In this document: one piece after another, positions 33,255 through 44,954 of the stretch
How positions within the stretch are numbered: position 1 is the first letter of the stretch
Layout of the letters: the number at the start of each line of letters is the position of its first letter
DNA from: Kalmusia sp. IMI 367209
Lineage: Eukaryota; Ascomycota; Dothideomycetes; Pleosporales; Didymosphaeriaceae
Length of the DNA: 64,000 nt
Assembly (NCBI GenBank): GCA_027946365.1
Contig: JAPEUQ010000003.1
Location: 2,170,001-2,234,000 of the forward strand
Direction of reading: 5' to 3'
The notes under the pieces: model-generated
The model's database searches: none
What the model saw: only the letters and a program-made list of their open reading frames with translations
Told to the model about the DNA's origin: nothing
Translations under genes and position numbers: made by a program

Positions 33255-33859
33255 GATAGGGAATCAGAAAATTTTGCAACCTTCAGAAAGGGCAGTTGAA
33301 CAGATCGTGGACGCTTCGAGCTTGCTGAAGCTGCGAATGATGATGTGTCGCCTCTGCCGTAATGGTTTTTATACATGCCCCTGGATACATGGTACCTTGA
33401 TTCTACAGAGTGGAATAGATAAGGAGGGAGGAGCGCCCCATGGCGGCCGCAATCCGGATTCCAGCTAGACGGATACTAGCGTTAGAGCTTATCTCAAAAC
33501 CTGGGGTAACATGTGTCGGCCTGCCCAACCGATGGTGCCGAATCAGCGTGCGGCCGTAGGTCATCGAAGAGCTCCTCCCGGTGGGTCCGCCGCCACTAGG
33601 CTTCGGCGCGAGGTACGCGGACCCTGCATATGTCAACAACGGAGATCAGCAATATCGGACGGTGCTCCTCACCGAATACAGGAGCACCACGTATGTGCTC
33701 CGCATTCGAAATGAAGAGACCATGCTATTTGAACACTGATGCCGGCTTATCTTTCTGGCTTATCTGGTCTGTCTTCGTTCACTACTCATCTGCTCTCCTG
33801 CATCATCCGATAACATAGTCGCTTGAAACAATTCGTTCGAATATACGACTCTCGTCAAC
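33255..33859. promoter_or_regulatory. Divergent promoter of the transporter and aldolase genes
   Basis: A 605 bp region between two divergently transcribed genes. It contains two abutting perfect palindromes, GCGGCCGC (33443-33450) and AATCCGGATT (33451-33460). Their position between two co-oriented metabolic partners makes them candidate regulator sites; this is inferred from symmetry alone. Confidence 0.4.
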
Positions 33860-34675
33860 ATGAGCTACGCAACACCCATCACCACCAATGTCAACAACCC
33901 ACGCCTTCGGTTGCTCAACAAGATCAAGGCAAACGAATACCCATTAATGACGTTCGTCGCCATCCCTTCAGTTCGACAAGCTCAAATAGTCGCACTTACT
34001 GGACTCGATGGCATCATCCTGGACTGTGAACACGGCCACATCGGCGACGACTCAATGCACAACTCAGTCGCCGCCATCGCCGCCCTCGACGTCTCTCCCA
34101 TAATCCGCATCCGCGGCCCCGCTCACGACATCATCAAGCGCGCGCTCGACACAGGTGCACACGGCATCCTCGTCCCGCAAATCAACACCGCCGAGGAAGC
34201 CGCGCAGATCGTTGCATCCTCCAAATTCCCTCCCCACGGTGTTCGCGGCCAGGGCTCCGCCTTCCCCGCCATCGCACACGGCCTCACAACGCCCCAGTAT
34301 ATGAAGACCGCGAACGAGACCATCCTCACCATGATACAAATCGAGACACGCGCCGGCGTCGACAACGTCGATGCCATCGCCGCAGTTCCAGGTGTCGACG
34401 TCATCTTCATCGGCCCGAATGACCTTGCACAAGCACTCCTAGGCTACGTACCCGCGCGGGGCGATGAGCCCGAGTTCGTCGCTGCAATCGACAAGATCGA
34501 GGCTGCCGCGAGGAAGCACGGAAAGTGGTTCGCGCGAATGGTCAACAACGGCACTGCAGCGAAGGAGGCGAGGCAGAGGTACGACACCGTAGCCATCACG
34601 GGAGATACCAAGGCCATCCAAAACTGGTACATGGCCGAATTTGAGATTGCGAGGTCTGCCACGAAGACCCCGTAA
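33860..34675 (+). CDS. HpcH/HpaI-family aldolase
   Basis: Single exon, 271 residues. Typical order: ANEYPLMTFVAIPSV, GLDGIILDCEHGHIGDDS (motif with metal-site acidic residues), PIIRIRGPAHDIIKRALDTGAHGILVPQINTAEEA (catalytic Arg in the RIRG loop), HGVRGQGSAF, MIQIETRAGVDNVDAI (metal-binding Glu), GVDVIFIGPNDLAQ (metal-binding Asp). The family cleaves 4-hydroxy-2-oxo acids, for example 2,4-dihydroxyhept-2-ene-1,7-dioate, to pyruvate and an aldehyde, using a divalent metal. All motif residues are present. Expected to be cytosolic. Neighbours (permease, RidA, 2OG oxygenase, regulator) suggest a ring- or side-chain-degradation route; its actual substrate is unknown. Confidence 0.93.
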   Translation: MSYATPITTNVNNPRLRLLNKIKANEYPLMTFVAIPSVRQAQIVALTGLDGIILDCEHGHIGDDSMHNSVAAIAALDVSPIIRIRGPAHDIIKRALDTGAHGILVPQINTAEEAAQIVASSKFPPHGVRGQGSAFPAIAHGLTTPQYMKTANETILTMIQIETRAGVDNVDAIAAVPGVDVIFIGPNDLAQALLGYVPARGDEPEFVAAIDKIEAAARKHGKWFARMVNNGTAAKEARQRYDTVAITGDTKAIQNWYMAEFEIARSATKTP

Positions 34676-35410
34676 GGGTGCTTGCTAAAAGCTGGGTTTC
34701 GGTTCTTATGGGCATAGCATATATGGATATGGGGGCATAGATGGGGCGGAGTTGGATGATTCGGTCATGGCTGGCTTTTTAGTCATAGCTTTATATACGC
34801 ACGCTTTTCATTCTCATCATGCTATTACGATCCTATTTTATACTTTTCTGACCATGGTATACCTAATTGCAGTGCATGCATCCTATTAAGTGTTTAGTGA
34901 AGAATTTAAGATGTGCGAATGTCAATGAATCATTTGGATGTGGAAACTGGTAAGGTGTTATTGAAGATAGACCGTCTGTAGACAACTTTGAAATGGTGAT
35001 GTGGTTATTGAGGCATGCCTCTTAGAAATTTTACTGGCAAGAGCGGGAGTTTGACAGATACTTGAAAGTACTAAACAGTGGTGTGGCGTCTTGATGCTCT
35101 TCATACTAGTCGAATGCTCTCATCACGTTCCCGGAATGTATACAAAGCTTCCCACAAAACTTCCCACCGAGCTTCAATCAGTCCTGTGATTAGCTAACCT
35201 GAGCTAATGAGCGATTACAACAGCGAAAACATGACTGGTCAGTTCTCCATCATGAGCGACACCAACTAGAGCGCATAAGGAACAAGTCCGAGAGCTAGAA
35301 GGTAAACACAACCCTGCACATAAATATATACGATCACAAAAGCCTTCGTTATGATTGGTCATCCAAAATATCATATTCTATCGTATAGCCGATTACAATA
35401 CAGAGCCTGC
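34676..35410. other. Intergenic, 0.7 kb, no gene seen
   Basis: Between convergent 3' ends of the aldolase and RidA genes. AT-rich and without coding frames of note. Confidence 0.5.
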
Positions 35411-35872
35411 TCAAACCTGCGCAATACACTCGATCTCGATGACCGTCCCCTCGCCCGGCGCAAGCGCCTGCAGACAACTCCTCGACGGCATCGGCTGCGG
35501 CAGGAAATCTATGTACACCTCGTTCATCGCCGCGAAGTCCTTCATGTCGGCCAAGTACACGTTGTACTTGACTACTTGCTCTAATGAGGAGCCGGAGAGC
35601 TCGAGCACCTCTTTGAGGTTCTGGAGGACCTTTCTCTGGAGGGGAGTTAGTGAGGGTTCAAGGGAAAGGGAACGAGTGAGAGGAGGCTTACTGTGGCTTG
35701 CTTGATCTCTCCGGTTGCTGTTTGGCCGGCGCAGAAGACGAGGCCGGGTACCTTGACGGCGGGGCCTAGAGCGGAGTGTAAGCAAGGATTCTACAGGGGA
35801 TGCGAGTGTATGGAGCTTACAGTTGTGTGGCTTGGGAGGGAACTTCTCGCTTGAGATAAGTTGGCGGGACAT
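35411..35872 (-). CDS. RidA (YjgF/YER057c/UK114) family enamine/imine deaminase
   Basis: Exons in order: 35872-35821, 35765-35692, 35635-35411; 116 residues, normal for the family. Key parts: PAVKVPGLVFCAGQTATG (first strand), YNVYLADMKDFAAMNEVYIDF, then PSRSCLQA with the conserved Arg that anchors the substrate carboxylate, and GTVIEIECIA with the glutamate near the active site. RidA proteins hydrolyse reactive enamine/imine intermediates, for example 2-aminoacrylate from PLP enzymes. Context with an aldolase and a 2OG oxygenase would suit a pathway forming an imine or 2-aminomuconate-type intermediate; that role is inferred. Small first exon and good splice sites. Confidence 0.9.
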   Translation of the reverse strand: MSRQLISSEKFPPKPHNCKLHTLASPVESLLTLRSRPRRQGTRPRLLRRPNSNRRDQASHSKPPLTRSLSLEPSLTPLQRKVLQNLKEVLELSGSSLEQVVKYNVYLADMKDFAAMNEVYIDFLPQPMPSRSCLQALAPGEGTVIEIECIAQV

Positions 35873-36555
35873 GGTTGACTGTGTGTTTTGAATCGTGTGA
35901 AGGTTTGGTCGCAAAGGAGTGGTCGTGTGTCAAGGAACGTTGCGGAGGAATGGATGGATAAGGTTTAATGATAGAGACGACATTTGCGAACTTGGCTGCG
36001 GCTTTAAGTCAGGTAAAAATGATCTCGTTGCGAAAACGGATGGCAAATCGCTGGTAGGCGGAGTGGGCATCGGATGGGGAGGTGGAGAATGATGGGCGCG
36101 CACGGACACCCCAGCAAGCGCGGAGTGGGAGGAGCTCCTCCTCCTCCCTCCACCCCAGCTATCCGACAATATGCCGCCGCAAAGCCCGCCACCTCAAGCG
36201 CCGACATGCATGAGGAGTGGTTGCTCCGCTGGGTCAAGGCGGAGGAGCAGATACAATATCGCAGTGCGGAACTGCGCGATGCGGGGATGCCGATTGCGCT
36301 GGTTGTTTCGGCCCATGGACTTGGAAGCTGAGCAGTCTGCAGTCGCATGATCATCGTCGTTCATGCGACTCTGCCGTGTTAGGGCGGAGCTCGTTTGGTT
36401 TTGGTACATGTGTACTTGGTGTTAGACGAAAGCACGCGCGCTTGATATAAAGAGATGGCGTCCTACCATAGGGGCATTAGCACACAGCATAGTCACAATC
36501 AGGATATCCTTATCCTCCATAATCAGCAAACCCTCATTTCACAATCACCACAAGC
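35873..36555. other. Intergenic, 0.7 kb, no gene seen
   Basis: Divergent upstream region of RidA (minus) and the 2OG oxygenase (plus). An 85-codon plus-strand frame at 36074-36331 has no support. Nothing else recognised. Confidence 0.45.
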
Positions 36556-37877
36556 ATGGCACCCACGGCCTCCTTCAACCCACCAGCAGCCGAACTGCCA
36601 GGCAAACCATTTGTCCCTGAATGGATCCCACCGCCAATCACCCAGCAGAAGGAGAACTTCGCTGAGCTGAGCTCAATTGATCTCTCGCTGCTTGATTCAG
36701 ATGATCCCGCTGTAGTCGATGGACTCGTTCAGCGCGTAAAGAAAGCCATTCGCGAAGAGGGGTTCCTGTTCCTGGAGAACTACGGCATTTCACTTGAGCA
36801 GCTGCACCGTCAGTTTGCTATCGCACAGTATCTCTACAACAACATCAGTGAAGAGGACAAGCAGAGACTCCTCTTCAACCCAGAGACCGGTGTCTGGTCT
36901 GGATATAAGCACCCGTACGGTTTCAAGGTACGCTTTCGGGTCCTCCGATCTTGTCTTTTGTCAGTCGATATTGACAGTAACAGCGCCACCGCGGTCCCCC
37001 AGATGGCATCGAGCAGTTTAACTGGTATAAGCCTGACTGGCAAACCCTCGACCGCGTGCCGACCTGCATCCACCCTTTCATGGATGAGATCCGCGAATTC
37101 TGCAACTACCTCACTCAATCCGTTAACCGCCGCCTTCTCACCCTCTTCTCCCGCGTGCTCGAGCTGCCTGACGACTACCTCTGGGAAAATGTCCAGTCGC
37201 ACGGCAGCCCCACTGGAGAGGGATACTTCCGCCACGCGCTGTTCCGACCTGTACAGAAGTCTACAGAGGAAGCCTCTAAGGGTCTGCGCATGCACGGTCA
37301 CACGGATTTCGGCTTGACGACACTACTTTTCAGCGTACCCATCAGCTGCCTACAAATTTGGGGTCAAGATGAGAAGTGGTACTACGTGCCTTATAAGCCT
37401 GGTGCTCTCGTCATCAATATTGGCGATACGCTTGAGATTGTGTCGGGTGGACACTTCAAAGCTACACGGCACAGGGTTTTCAAGCCGCCTGTTGATCAGC
37501 TACACCAAGAACGCCTTTCCCTTGTCTTGTTCAACAGCTCAGTAGGCGACCTGCCTATGTCACCTGCTTATGGTAAGTTCTTCACGTCCTTGCAAATGTT
37601 CTATAAATAAGCCAAGGCTAATCGTTGACTAGATTCACCTCTCATTCAGCGCGAAGGTTGCGTCGAAGAACAAGGCATCTATAAAGAATTCAAGAAGCGG
37701 ACTGCCGGCGGCGAGCTTGCGCCCACGAACCGGCAATGGCGCGAGATCCAGATCGCGACTGCTACTGATCCAACGGATACTGAACACAACCGTGTCGGCG
37801 TACACCAGACAATTATTGATGGGAAATTGATGCATACGCGAGAATACATGGGCATGAAGGTTGTGCTTCCTGTATAA
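36556..37877 (+). CDS. 2-oxoglutarate/Fe(II)-dependent oxygenase, isopenicillin-N-synthase-like
   Basis: Exons: 36556-36927, 36984-37572, 37633-37877; about 401 residues. The N-terminal DIOX_N region (VVDGLVQRVKKAIREEGFLFLENYGIS) is followed by the catalytic core: iron-binding HGHTDFG (His-x-Asp), distal His in GGHFKATRHRVF, and 2-oxoglutarate-binding Arg-x-Ser in ERLSL. The family hydroxylates, desaturates or cyclises small molecules using O2. Intron 1's acceptor at 36982-36983 was preferred over the CAG at 37000-37002 because only it preserves the DGIEQFNWYKPDWQ frame. The C-terminal extension after the core (EQGIYKEFKKRTAGGELAPTN) is longer than in plant relatives. Cytosolic; substrate unknown, but its placement suggests the neighbouring catabolic group. 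Confidence 0.9.
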
Positions 37878-38567
37878 GCTGTGGATTTTGATGTCATATA
37901 GACAGATGGCGCGGCGCAAGTTTTTCCTTTTCGAATATGAATGAAATAATATCTTCCTACCTATTTCGTTGTGCTTAAGTGCTGACGCCTTAGATTGTAT
38001 AGGGTGTTAGGTGACCACTCGCTTCGCAGGTTAGGTTAGTGTCGGCCTGTAAGCCCCTTCAACGTCCAAAGAGAACCCTTGCAATAAACGCACAATTATT
38101 AAATGATTTGTGACTAAAGGTAATAGTTCAATGAACTGGGTCCGTTTATTGTGCTTATTGGAGAGAAAGCAAAACCACGAAATGACAATACGCCTTGTAG
38201 GTCATGCTAAGCTTCAATCACAAATAGAATTGAAGCAAGGGTCCTAATCGTACAGGTACTTACCAGGCGTCCCAGGAGGTGCGCATCGTACGAGAACGGG
38301 GCAATATGATAAGTAGACACATCTTGTCCAAGCGAGTGCTGTGCCACGGGCTCACGTTACGCCCCGCATAGGTTACTCGAGCTGTGATAGGCCCAACACA
38401 ACTATGGACATCGGAGATGCGATCAGGTACGCCTAATGATACAACATAAGCCGCCCCCTTGAAGTTTGCAATGCGGCCGAAGCGTTGGGAGTAAGCGCAC
38501 AGCTGGAGAATCAAGCCTTTTTAATGTTTTGGGACCGCTCCTGTGAGTCGTATGTTCGCGATTCGCG
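37878..38567. other. Intergenic, 0.7 kb, no gene seen
   Basis: Spacer downstream of the 2OG oxygenase and upstream of the DUF6536 gene. Short random frames only. Confidence 0.5.
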
Positions 38568-41222
38568 ATGTTTTCAACGCGGGAGAATGAGGAACGCAAA
38601 AGACAGCCCCCACCGCGCCCGCCTTTGCCTGGTCTAGCTACCGCGCCTGCAGAGTCTTCGTTGCAACATTATCCTGGCCTCGGGCGAAAACAATTTTCAT
38701 CGTCGGCGCTTCGTTCCACCAGCGCCAATTCGGAAAGCACGTCGTCTGAACAGGTCATATGGACGGAACTGCATGCTTATCCGTAGGGAACTACAAATCC
38801 CTTTTGTTTCCATAACTCGATTGACGGGACTTCAGGAAAAGTGCGACTTCAGAGAATTATTTGGATACCCATAAATTGCTAGGAAACGAAGCGTCTCCAG
38901 TATCCTTAGCAAACTCGCCATCTGATTCGAAAGACGAACTTAGGCCGATACGCCGTTTCATCACAAAACGTACGACCGCTTTGGAAGCCACGTCCGCGGT
39001 TCAGTCTGGCTTGAGACCATTCAGATCCATCGACAAGCGATTCACTGCGAGTAAAGTAGGAAGTCGTTTCTATGGTTGGCGTATGGGAATCCTCATGGGT
39101 AGCTGCATGTCAGCGATCATCCTGTGTTTCAATATTGGTGTGGTGATATTTGCAGCTACTCGAGGCTCAGGATTCCAGAATGGCTTCGCTGAGCCTTTCT
39201 CATACGCTTCTGAGAGCATGCCTCAGCTGAGCAGCGCGATCCACATCGTTATCAATGTTCTTAGCACGATACTGCTGAGTGCAAGCAACTACACGATGCA
39301 AGTACTCAGTTCGCCTACGCGAGCGGAGATCGACAAAGCGCACCGGGCAGGCAAATGGTTCGATGTTGGCGTGCTAAGTATACACAACCTGAAGCGCATC
39401 TCGTGGAAGCGTATGTTCCTGTGCGCAATAATGGTCCTGTCATCGGTCCCTCTACATCTTTTGTCAGTATTCAAAACTGATTGCAGTGACCACTAATACT
39501 GAGTCTTACCAGCTACAACTCTGCTGCCATCTACATCGCAGCATCCAACGAGTTTAGAGTTTCGTTCGTTCCATTAGAGTCCTCCGAGGCTACGTCCATC
39601 AGTTCCAACTCTAGCTTCACATATCTTCCTAACGAGAATTGGAAAAGTGCATATGCGTCGACCCTCGTCAGATACGGCGACCTGCACCTCTTTGTTGACC
39701 AATGGGCCTCCCACATCAACAGGTCCAATGATACAGGTATTCCGTGGACCAAAGAGGACACACCCGCAAACCTTACATGGCCGATCGAGACGAGGGTCAC
39801 CCTGGACCGCATGATTTATGACAACATGACAGAATGGATAAACGTCACGTATGTCGCCAAAGAGAGAAATGACCAGGGCGCATTCCCCAAATTCGCCCGC
39901 GTTATCCATGGCTATGGTACCAACGTCCCAGCCAGAGATCGCATGCAGCTCAGCCTGAGCTTCCTCATCGTCGTCATCATATGCAATGCCGTCAAACTTG
40001 CGACCATGCTCTGGGTGCTATACGTGGAGAAATCAGACTTCATAGTGACGCTTGGAGACGGTGCAGCCTCGTTCCTTGAGTACCGGGATCCGACAACGGA
40101 GAAATACTGCGTCTTCAGTAAGGATGCTATAACGGCCGAAGTGGCGCATCGCAACGCCCGCCAGGCGACATTACATGACCTCGAAACTATGCCAAAACCA
40201 GATGCTCTCGATCAAGACATGCTCAATATACAAGGCGGGTCGAGTTCCGACGGGCTGAAAACCGATCATTTCGAAGAATTGGTGCTTAATTCGAGTGGCG
40301 TGTGGCACAACCTGAGGCGCCCGTATTCTTCTGCCTTAGGCAAAGATCGAGAAGTAGGATCTTCCTTCATGTAGGTGACCTAAGTAGCCTTTCAGGCGGG
40401 ATTACAAGACACTAACTCGTTTAGATTCGTTGTCATGATCGTTACTTTTATATTCTGCTTGATAATCGTGTTACAGCTCGGCCAACAACACATTAGTCAC
40501 CTCTGGGGCACAGCATCGAACACAATCCTCGGGGGTGCGAGTAACAACGCGGGAAACACGCTGGTCGTAGCCTGGGTAGCGAATTCGCCGCAAATTGTGT
40601 TATCGTTCTGCTACTTTGCAATGAATAGCGAGTGCACTTCGATGGCTGGAGCGTACGAGTGGAACAATATGGCGTCTTCGCGAAAAGGTCTGCGAGTCAC
40701 GAAGCCTTTTCAGGAACAGCGGAGCACGTATTTCTTGCAACTTCCTTTGCGATTCTCCTTGCCACTCACGGCTGTCAGTGGAGGCCTTCATTGGTATGCA
40801 CACCTTAAAGCATCAAATATGCGCAACAACTTTGACTGATGTGGTATAGGCTCCTGTCCCAAAGTATCTTCCTTGTGCGAATAGATATGTTCGATCGCCA
40901 GGGCAACCTTAGCAGCACGCTATCGAAATCTGGGTGTGGCATTTCTGGCCTCAGCTTCGTGATCCTATGTGGAGCATTTTATATCTTTGTAATTGGGGTT
41001 GGGCTCGTGGGCCGCAAGCATTTGAACGTTAAGATACCGTTCGCGGCATCGTGCAGTCTCATCATTAGCGCTGCGTGCCATGCGCCCTCGCACGAGCGGG
41101 ACACGCACTTGCGGCAGGTGCAGTGGGGTGTTGTGGAAGAGCGGATGTTCGACGGGGAGATGCATTGTTCGTTCTCCTCTGGGCGAGTAGGGACGCCGGT
41201 GCCTGGTATGGTGTATCGATGA
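38568..41222 (+). CDS. DUF6536 multi-pass membrane protein
   Basis: Exons: 38568-38782, 38836-39462, 39513-40370, 40425-40793, 40850-41222; 813 residues. The N-terminal 100 residues are polar and proline-rich (RKRQPPPRPPLPG). The DUF6536 core begins FYGWRMGILMGSCMSAIILCFNIGVV and includes SASNYTMQVLSSPTRAEIDKAH, GVLSIHNLKRISWKR and, late, GGLHWLLSQSIFLVRI, all hallmark segments of this fungal family. Between the first helices and the rest is a long extracellular-looking loop with many N-glycosylation sites. About seven to eight hydrophobic helices. Function is unknown for the whole family. The first exon is the least certain part; its donor (GTAGGG) was chosen because it joins the frame. Confidence 0.85.
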
Positions 41223-41424
41223 GTTGTTGTAATATACAAGCACGTCGTGGATAAGCCTCCCGTGTTCGCCTCGCGGCGCCACATTGGAGGCTTGCGCAGC
41301 AGTCCGCTGAACATTCGGCTGAAACACAGCCTCCCCCCGAAGATCGATAGCAACGTCTTATTATGACCCACCAACTCTCCACGGAAAAATTACTACGACA
41401 TGAAAAATTGATTGAAAGTTTTTA

Positions 41425-43360
41425 ATGGCGCTTGTCGCTCCGTCGTACCCGGGTGTGGAGTTGAACTTGCACCTCCGTCAGATACGCCTGGTAACCATTC
41501 AACCAGGACGTTATATCGATCTAATCAGCTGCAGCCTGAGCACAGTATCCGTGGACAGCCTGCCTGACTACTATTCCCTCTCATATGCCTGGGGCGACCG
41601 CACAGATCCTCGCGAAATCCTTCTCAATGGAGTTTCTTTCAACATCACTCGTAATCTTCACGCATCACTACGAAGGCTTCGTCATCCAACCGAACCTCGC
41701 ATTTTCTGGATCGACATGCTTTGCATCAATCAAGAATGTGTAGAAGAGAGAACACATCAGGTCAATTTGATGCAGTTAATATATTCCCAGGCTCGAGAGG
41801 TTTTCCTTTGGCTCGGGGATTACGTAGAGACAACGCTACAGAATACCGGTTCAACTTTACAATACAACGAAGGCGAAGAGGTAAGCAATAAAGCTCTCTT
41901 AAGAGCACCATTACGGAATCGAATTTTCGAATCCGATCATGCTGCAGAGCCTGACAAGCATTATATTAGCATTTCAATCAGATAGATGCAGTCCGTGCCC
42001 TAGCATACATTCAGAAACTCTCCAATGATCAGCATTATGATGTATCTGAAGAGGGTACTGCATCATCCCGCGTGGATGCAGAAATAACCGCTCTAGTCAA
42101 GCTTATGAAAAGCTCGTGGTTAGTTGCCTAAGATTCGCCTCCCATGCTCAATTATTCGAGACTAACAAATGTAGGTGGCACCGAATTTGGACGGTTCAGG
42201 AGGCTATTCTACCTCTTAAAGTAACCGTCGTTGTGGGTTGGCTGCAAGTCCCCTGGAGTGCGTTCAAGGTAGCTGCACATAACTACGACAAACACCTAAT
42301 CCTTGATTGTTGTTTTGTGTCGCTCGCTTATGGACCAGCCATGCAGACCTTCGTCGACAAGGTGGACAGTATTGAATATAATCGAGCGATTTACCACGGG
42401 GGAAGACACCTCAATCTTCCAAATCTTCTCCAAACTTTTCGAAGTAGATTGTCCACCGACCCGCGGGACAAAATCTTCGGTCTCCTAGGCCTCGTCACGA
42501 AAAACCCAAAGTACCGTGCACTACGAGCGAATTATATGCTATCCGTAGAGGCAGCATATCAAGAAGCCTTCACACACCTTCTGCAGGAAACGGGGGACAT
42601 AAATCTACTCGTAAGACCGAATGAAGCGAAACGCAAGCCTGATCTGCCCACCTGGATACCGGACTGGACTGCTAATATCGATGAGTTTGATTTCAATCTC
42701 GAATCACTCATTAGAATAACTTCTAATCTCTATAATGCTTCCCGGTCCACCAAATCACATATTCGCTATCCCATCATGACCACCACACTAAGACTCAAAG
42801 GGCTTTTGTTTGACGAGGTTGCTACACTAACGGAACCTTTTCGAAAGGTCTTTTCTCGAGTCAACATCATTGAATACCTCCAAGTCCTGTTGAATTGGAT
42901 GGAGAGACAACCGCAATTATACATCGTAGGAGGGGACCTTGTGTATACGCTTATGCGCTTAGTCTCCATGGACCAGGTCATGGTAGATTCTGATGACTCC
43001 ATTAGAGAAATCGCTCAAAGGGCAACTATCGAGGACTATAGGAAGTACCAAAACTCTCTCGCCTCATTCGTTGACGATCTGAAGACAATATCTATATTCA
43101 TTAGATGCCTTCAGGTTTTCACATCTAGAAAGGGTTATATTGGGCTTGGACCAAAAAACACGAGAGTCGGGGATACTGTGCACGTGTTCCTTGGAGGAAA
43201 CGTACCATTCATGCTACGTCAAATTACTCAGCAGACATCAACTGTTACACAGGAGAAGAATTACGAATTTCTCGGAAACTGCTATGTTCAAGGAATCATG
43301 GATGGGGAGGCACTTGATGGTGTAGACGTGAACGAACTGGATTGGGTCAATCTTGTGTAG
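41425..43360 (+). CDS. HET-domain protein (heterokaryon incompatibility family), three exons
   Basis: Exons: 41425-41880, 41982-42118, 42175-43360; 592 residues. HET signatures: YYSLSYAWGDRTDPREILLNG, IFWIDMLCINQECVEERTHQV, VFLWLGDY, then SSWWHRIWTVQEAILP (built across exons 2 and 3) and DPRDKIFGLLGLV. The C-terminal GDTVHVFLGGNVPFMLRQI and NCYVQGIMDGEAL match the usual tail. A cell-death/non-self recognition role is inferred from the family; the partner is not known. Exon 2 was recognised because it supplies the missing stretch before the WHRIWTVQE block. Stand-alone HET; no sensor domain attached. Confidence 0.9.
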
Positions 43361-43604
43361 AGCCTTCACTGCTATGAATGGATTAATCTGTTTCCAATCA
43401 AAGAAGGAAGAAACTATCGTTTTAAAGCCGTCTGAGACGTGGAGAAGCGTTGGCCTTGTTCTTTTTGGCCGTACAAATTTACATTCCAAACATTTACTAT
43501 GCATTGTCAATATAAAAGAATATCTACTTAAGTAAAAAGGAGGACAATCGCTCGGATTGACCAAAAAACATACTTGAAGCATGTAGCCTCGAACCAACTA
43601 TCTC

Positions 43605-44741
43605 TCAAAGCCAGTACATACACCAAGATTGTCTCCCCTCACCTCTCCGTCTCCACTCCCTCTGCCGCCTCTCCTCCTTCTCAACAATGTTCCTAAGAAG
43701 CCCCACAGCAGTACTCTTAGACCTTCCAATCTCAGTTGGACGATTACCTGCATAGCCGTTCGAGAAACACATCCCTTCAATTTCTCTCCGAAGCCGTGCA
43801 TGCTCCGCATTCTCGGCCTCAAATGCATCCTCTACCACCTTCAACCTCTCATTCTCATACTTGATCTCATCACATAAGTGTTCGAGCTCTGCAACCTTGT
43901 CAGATCGTGCTTCAGCAAGTGCTCTTGATGCTGAGATCTCGTTCTGATGGGCTTTGATGCTGTTCTGATGGGTCTGAATAGCAGCTTGGTAGTGGCGAAT
44001 CTGGTCCGTCAAGCGTCGCAGCTCATCCTCTCGCTTCTCGATTTGTCGTTGGCAGTTTTGCTCTGAGGCGGAGACGCGCTCGAAAGCATTGCGAACACTA
44101 GCTAGTTCGCGGATAATAGCTGCGTTGTCGGTCTTGGAGCGCTGAAGACGTAGCTCAGCTCTGTTGGCGCGGACTTCCGTAACGCCTAATACGTCTGTTA
44201 GGGCTGCAAACTGGGATTCCAGGCGGGTAACGTGATCGTTTGTGACGCTAATTTGGTCTTCTAATTCGTCTATGTGTCGATCTGCATATTCAAGATCGAG
44301 CTCTAGAGATATGTTTCTTCTCACTAGGTCTTGGTTGGCTTCTTCGAGGCTTTCGTTCCTGTGCTGCAGCTGAATATGGGAGCGCTGAAGCCGAGTATTG
44401 TCTTGTTCTAGGTTCGCCATTTGCTCTTCGAGTTCATCGTTGTTCAATTCTAACCTAAGATTCTCTTCTTGTAGCTCGGCGTTGTCCTGCACTGCCTTGC
44501 TCAAATCTTTTGAGATGCGCTGCACCCTTGCCTGCAGAGTATCCAACCGCTCATCAATCCTACTTGACATGGATTGCATAAATGTGTAGTCTGCTTGAAG
44601 GACTTGGATCTGCTCAGCCCCGGTTCGGAGCTCTGGTGGGGCGGACTCGCAGCGAATGGGTTGTTGAACTGGAGAATTGGGGTTCGAGAGTGTCGGAAGA
44701 GACATGATGTCTGAAATATCTTTAGATTCTAAGTTTTTCAA
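43605..44741 (-). CDS. Long coiled-coil protein, function unknown
   Basis: 378 residues, single exon. From about residue 45 to 330 the sequence is almost continuous heptad-type coiled coil, rich in Leu, Glu, Gln, Arg and Asn (for example ELQEENLRLELNNDELEEQM), with no globular domain in view. The short N-terminal region is Pro/Ser-rich, and the C-terminus is basic and Trp-rich (REWRRRGEGRQSW, then CMYWL). It could be a cytoskeletal, septal-pore or spindle scaffold; I cannot assign an orthologue. An in-frame ATG twelve codons in (44705) is an equally good start. Confidence 0.6.
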   Translation of the reverse strand: MKNLESKDISDIMSLPTLSNPNSPVQQPIRCESAPPELRTGAEQIQVLQADYTFMQSMSSRIDERLDTLQARVQRISKDLSKAVQDNAELQEENLRLELNNDELEEQMANLEQDNTRLQRSHIQLQHRNESLEEANQDLVRRNISLELDLEYADRHIDELEDQISVTNDHVTRLESQFAALTDVLGVTEVRANRAELRLQRSKTDNAAIIRELASVRNAFERVSASEQNCQRQIEKREDELRRLTDQIRHYQAAIQTHQNSIKAHQNEISASRALAEARSDKVAELEHLCDEIKYENERLKVVEDAFEAENAEHARLRREIEGMCFSNGYAGNRPTEIGRSKSTAVGLLRNIVEKEERRQREWRRRGEGRQSWCMYWL

Positions 44742-44954
44742 AGCTTTAAACTATGGGAAGACGAGAGTGAAGAAGTATTTGTAACATCCGATAGTTGGGG
44801 GCATTGTGTGTTTTATGCGCTTTGTGTATCGCAGCACTAATGAGACAGCAGCGAGCGACATTGTGTAGTGCTCATTCAACACTCCAGTGATGAGACAAAG
44901 GCAATCAATTAGATGAGTGTCTAGGAGCCCTCGTCGACAAACAACACTACGCAC

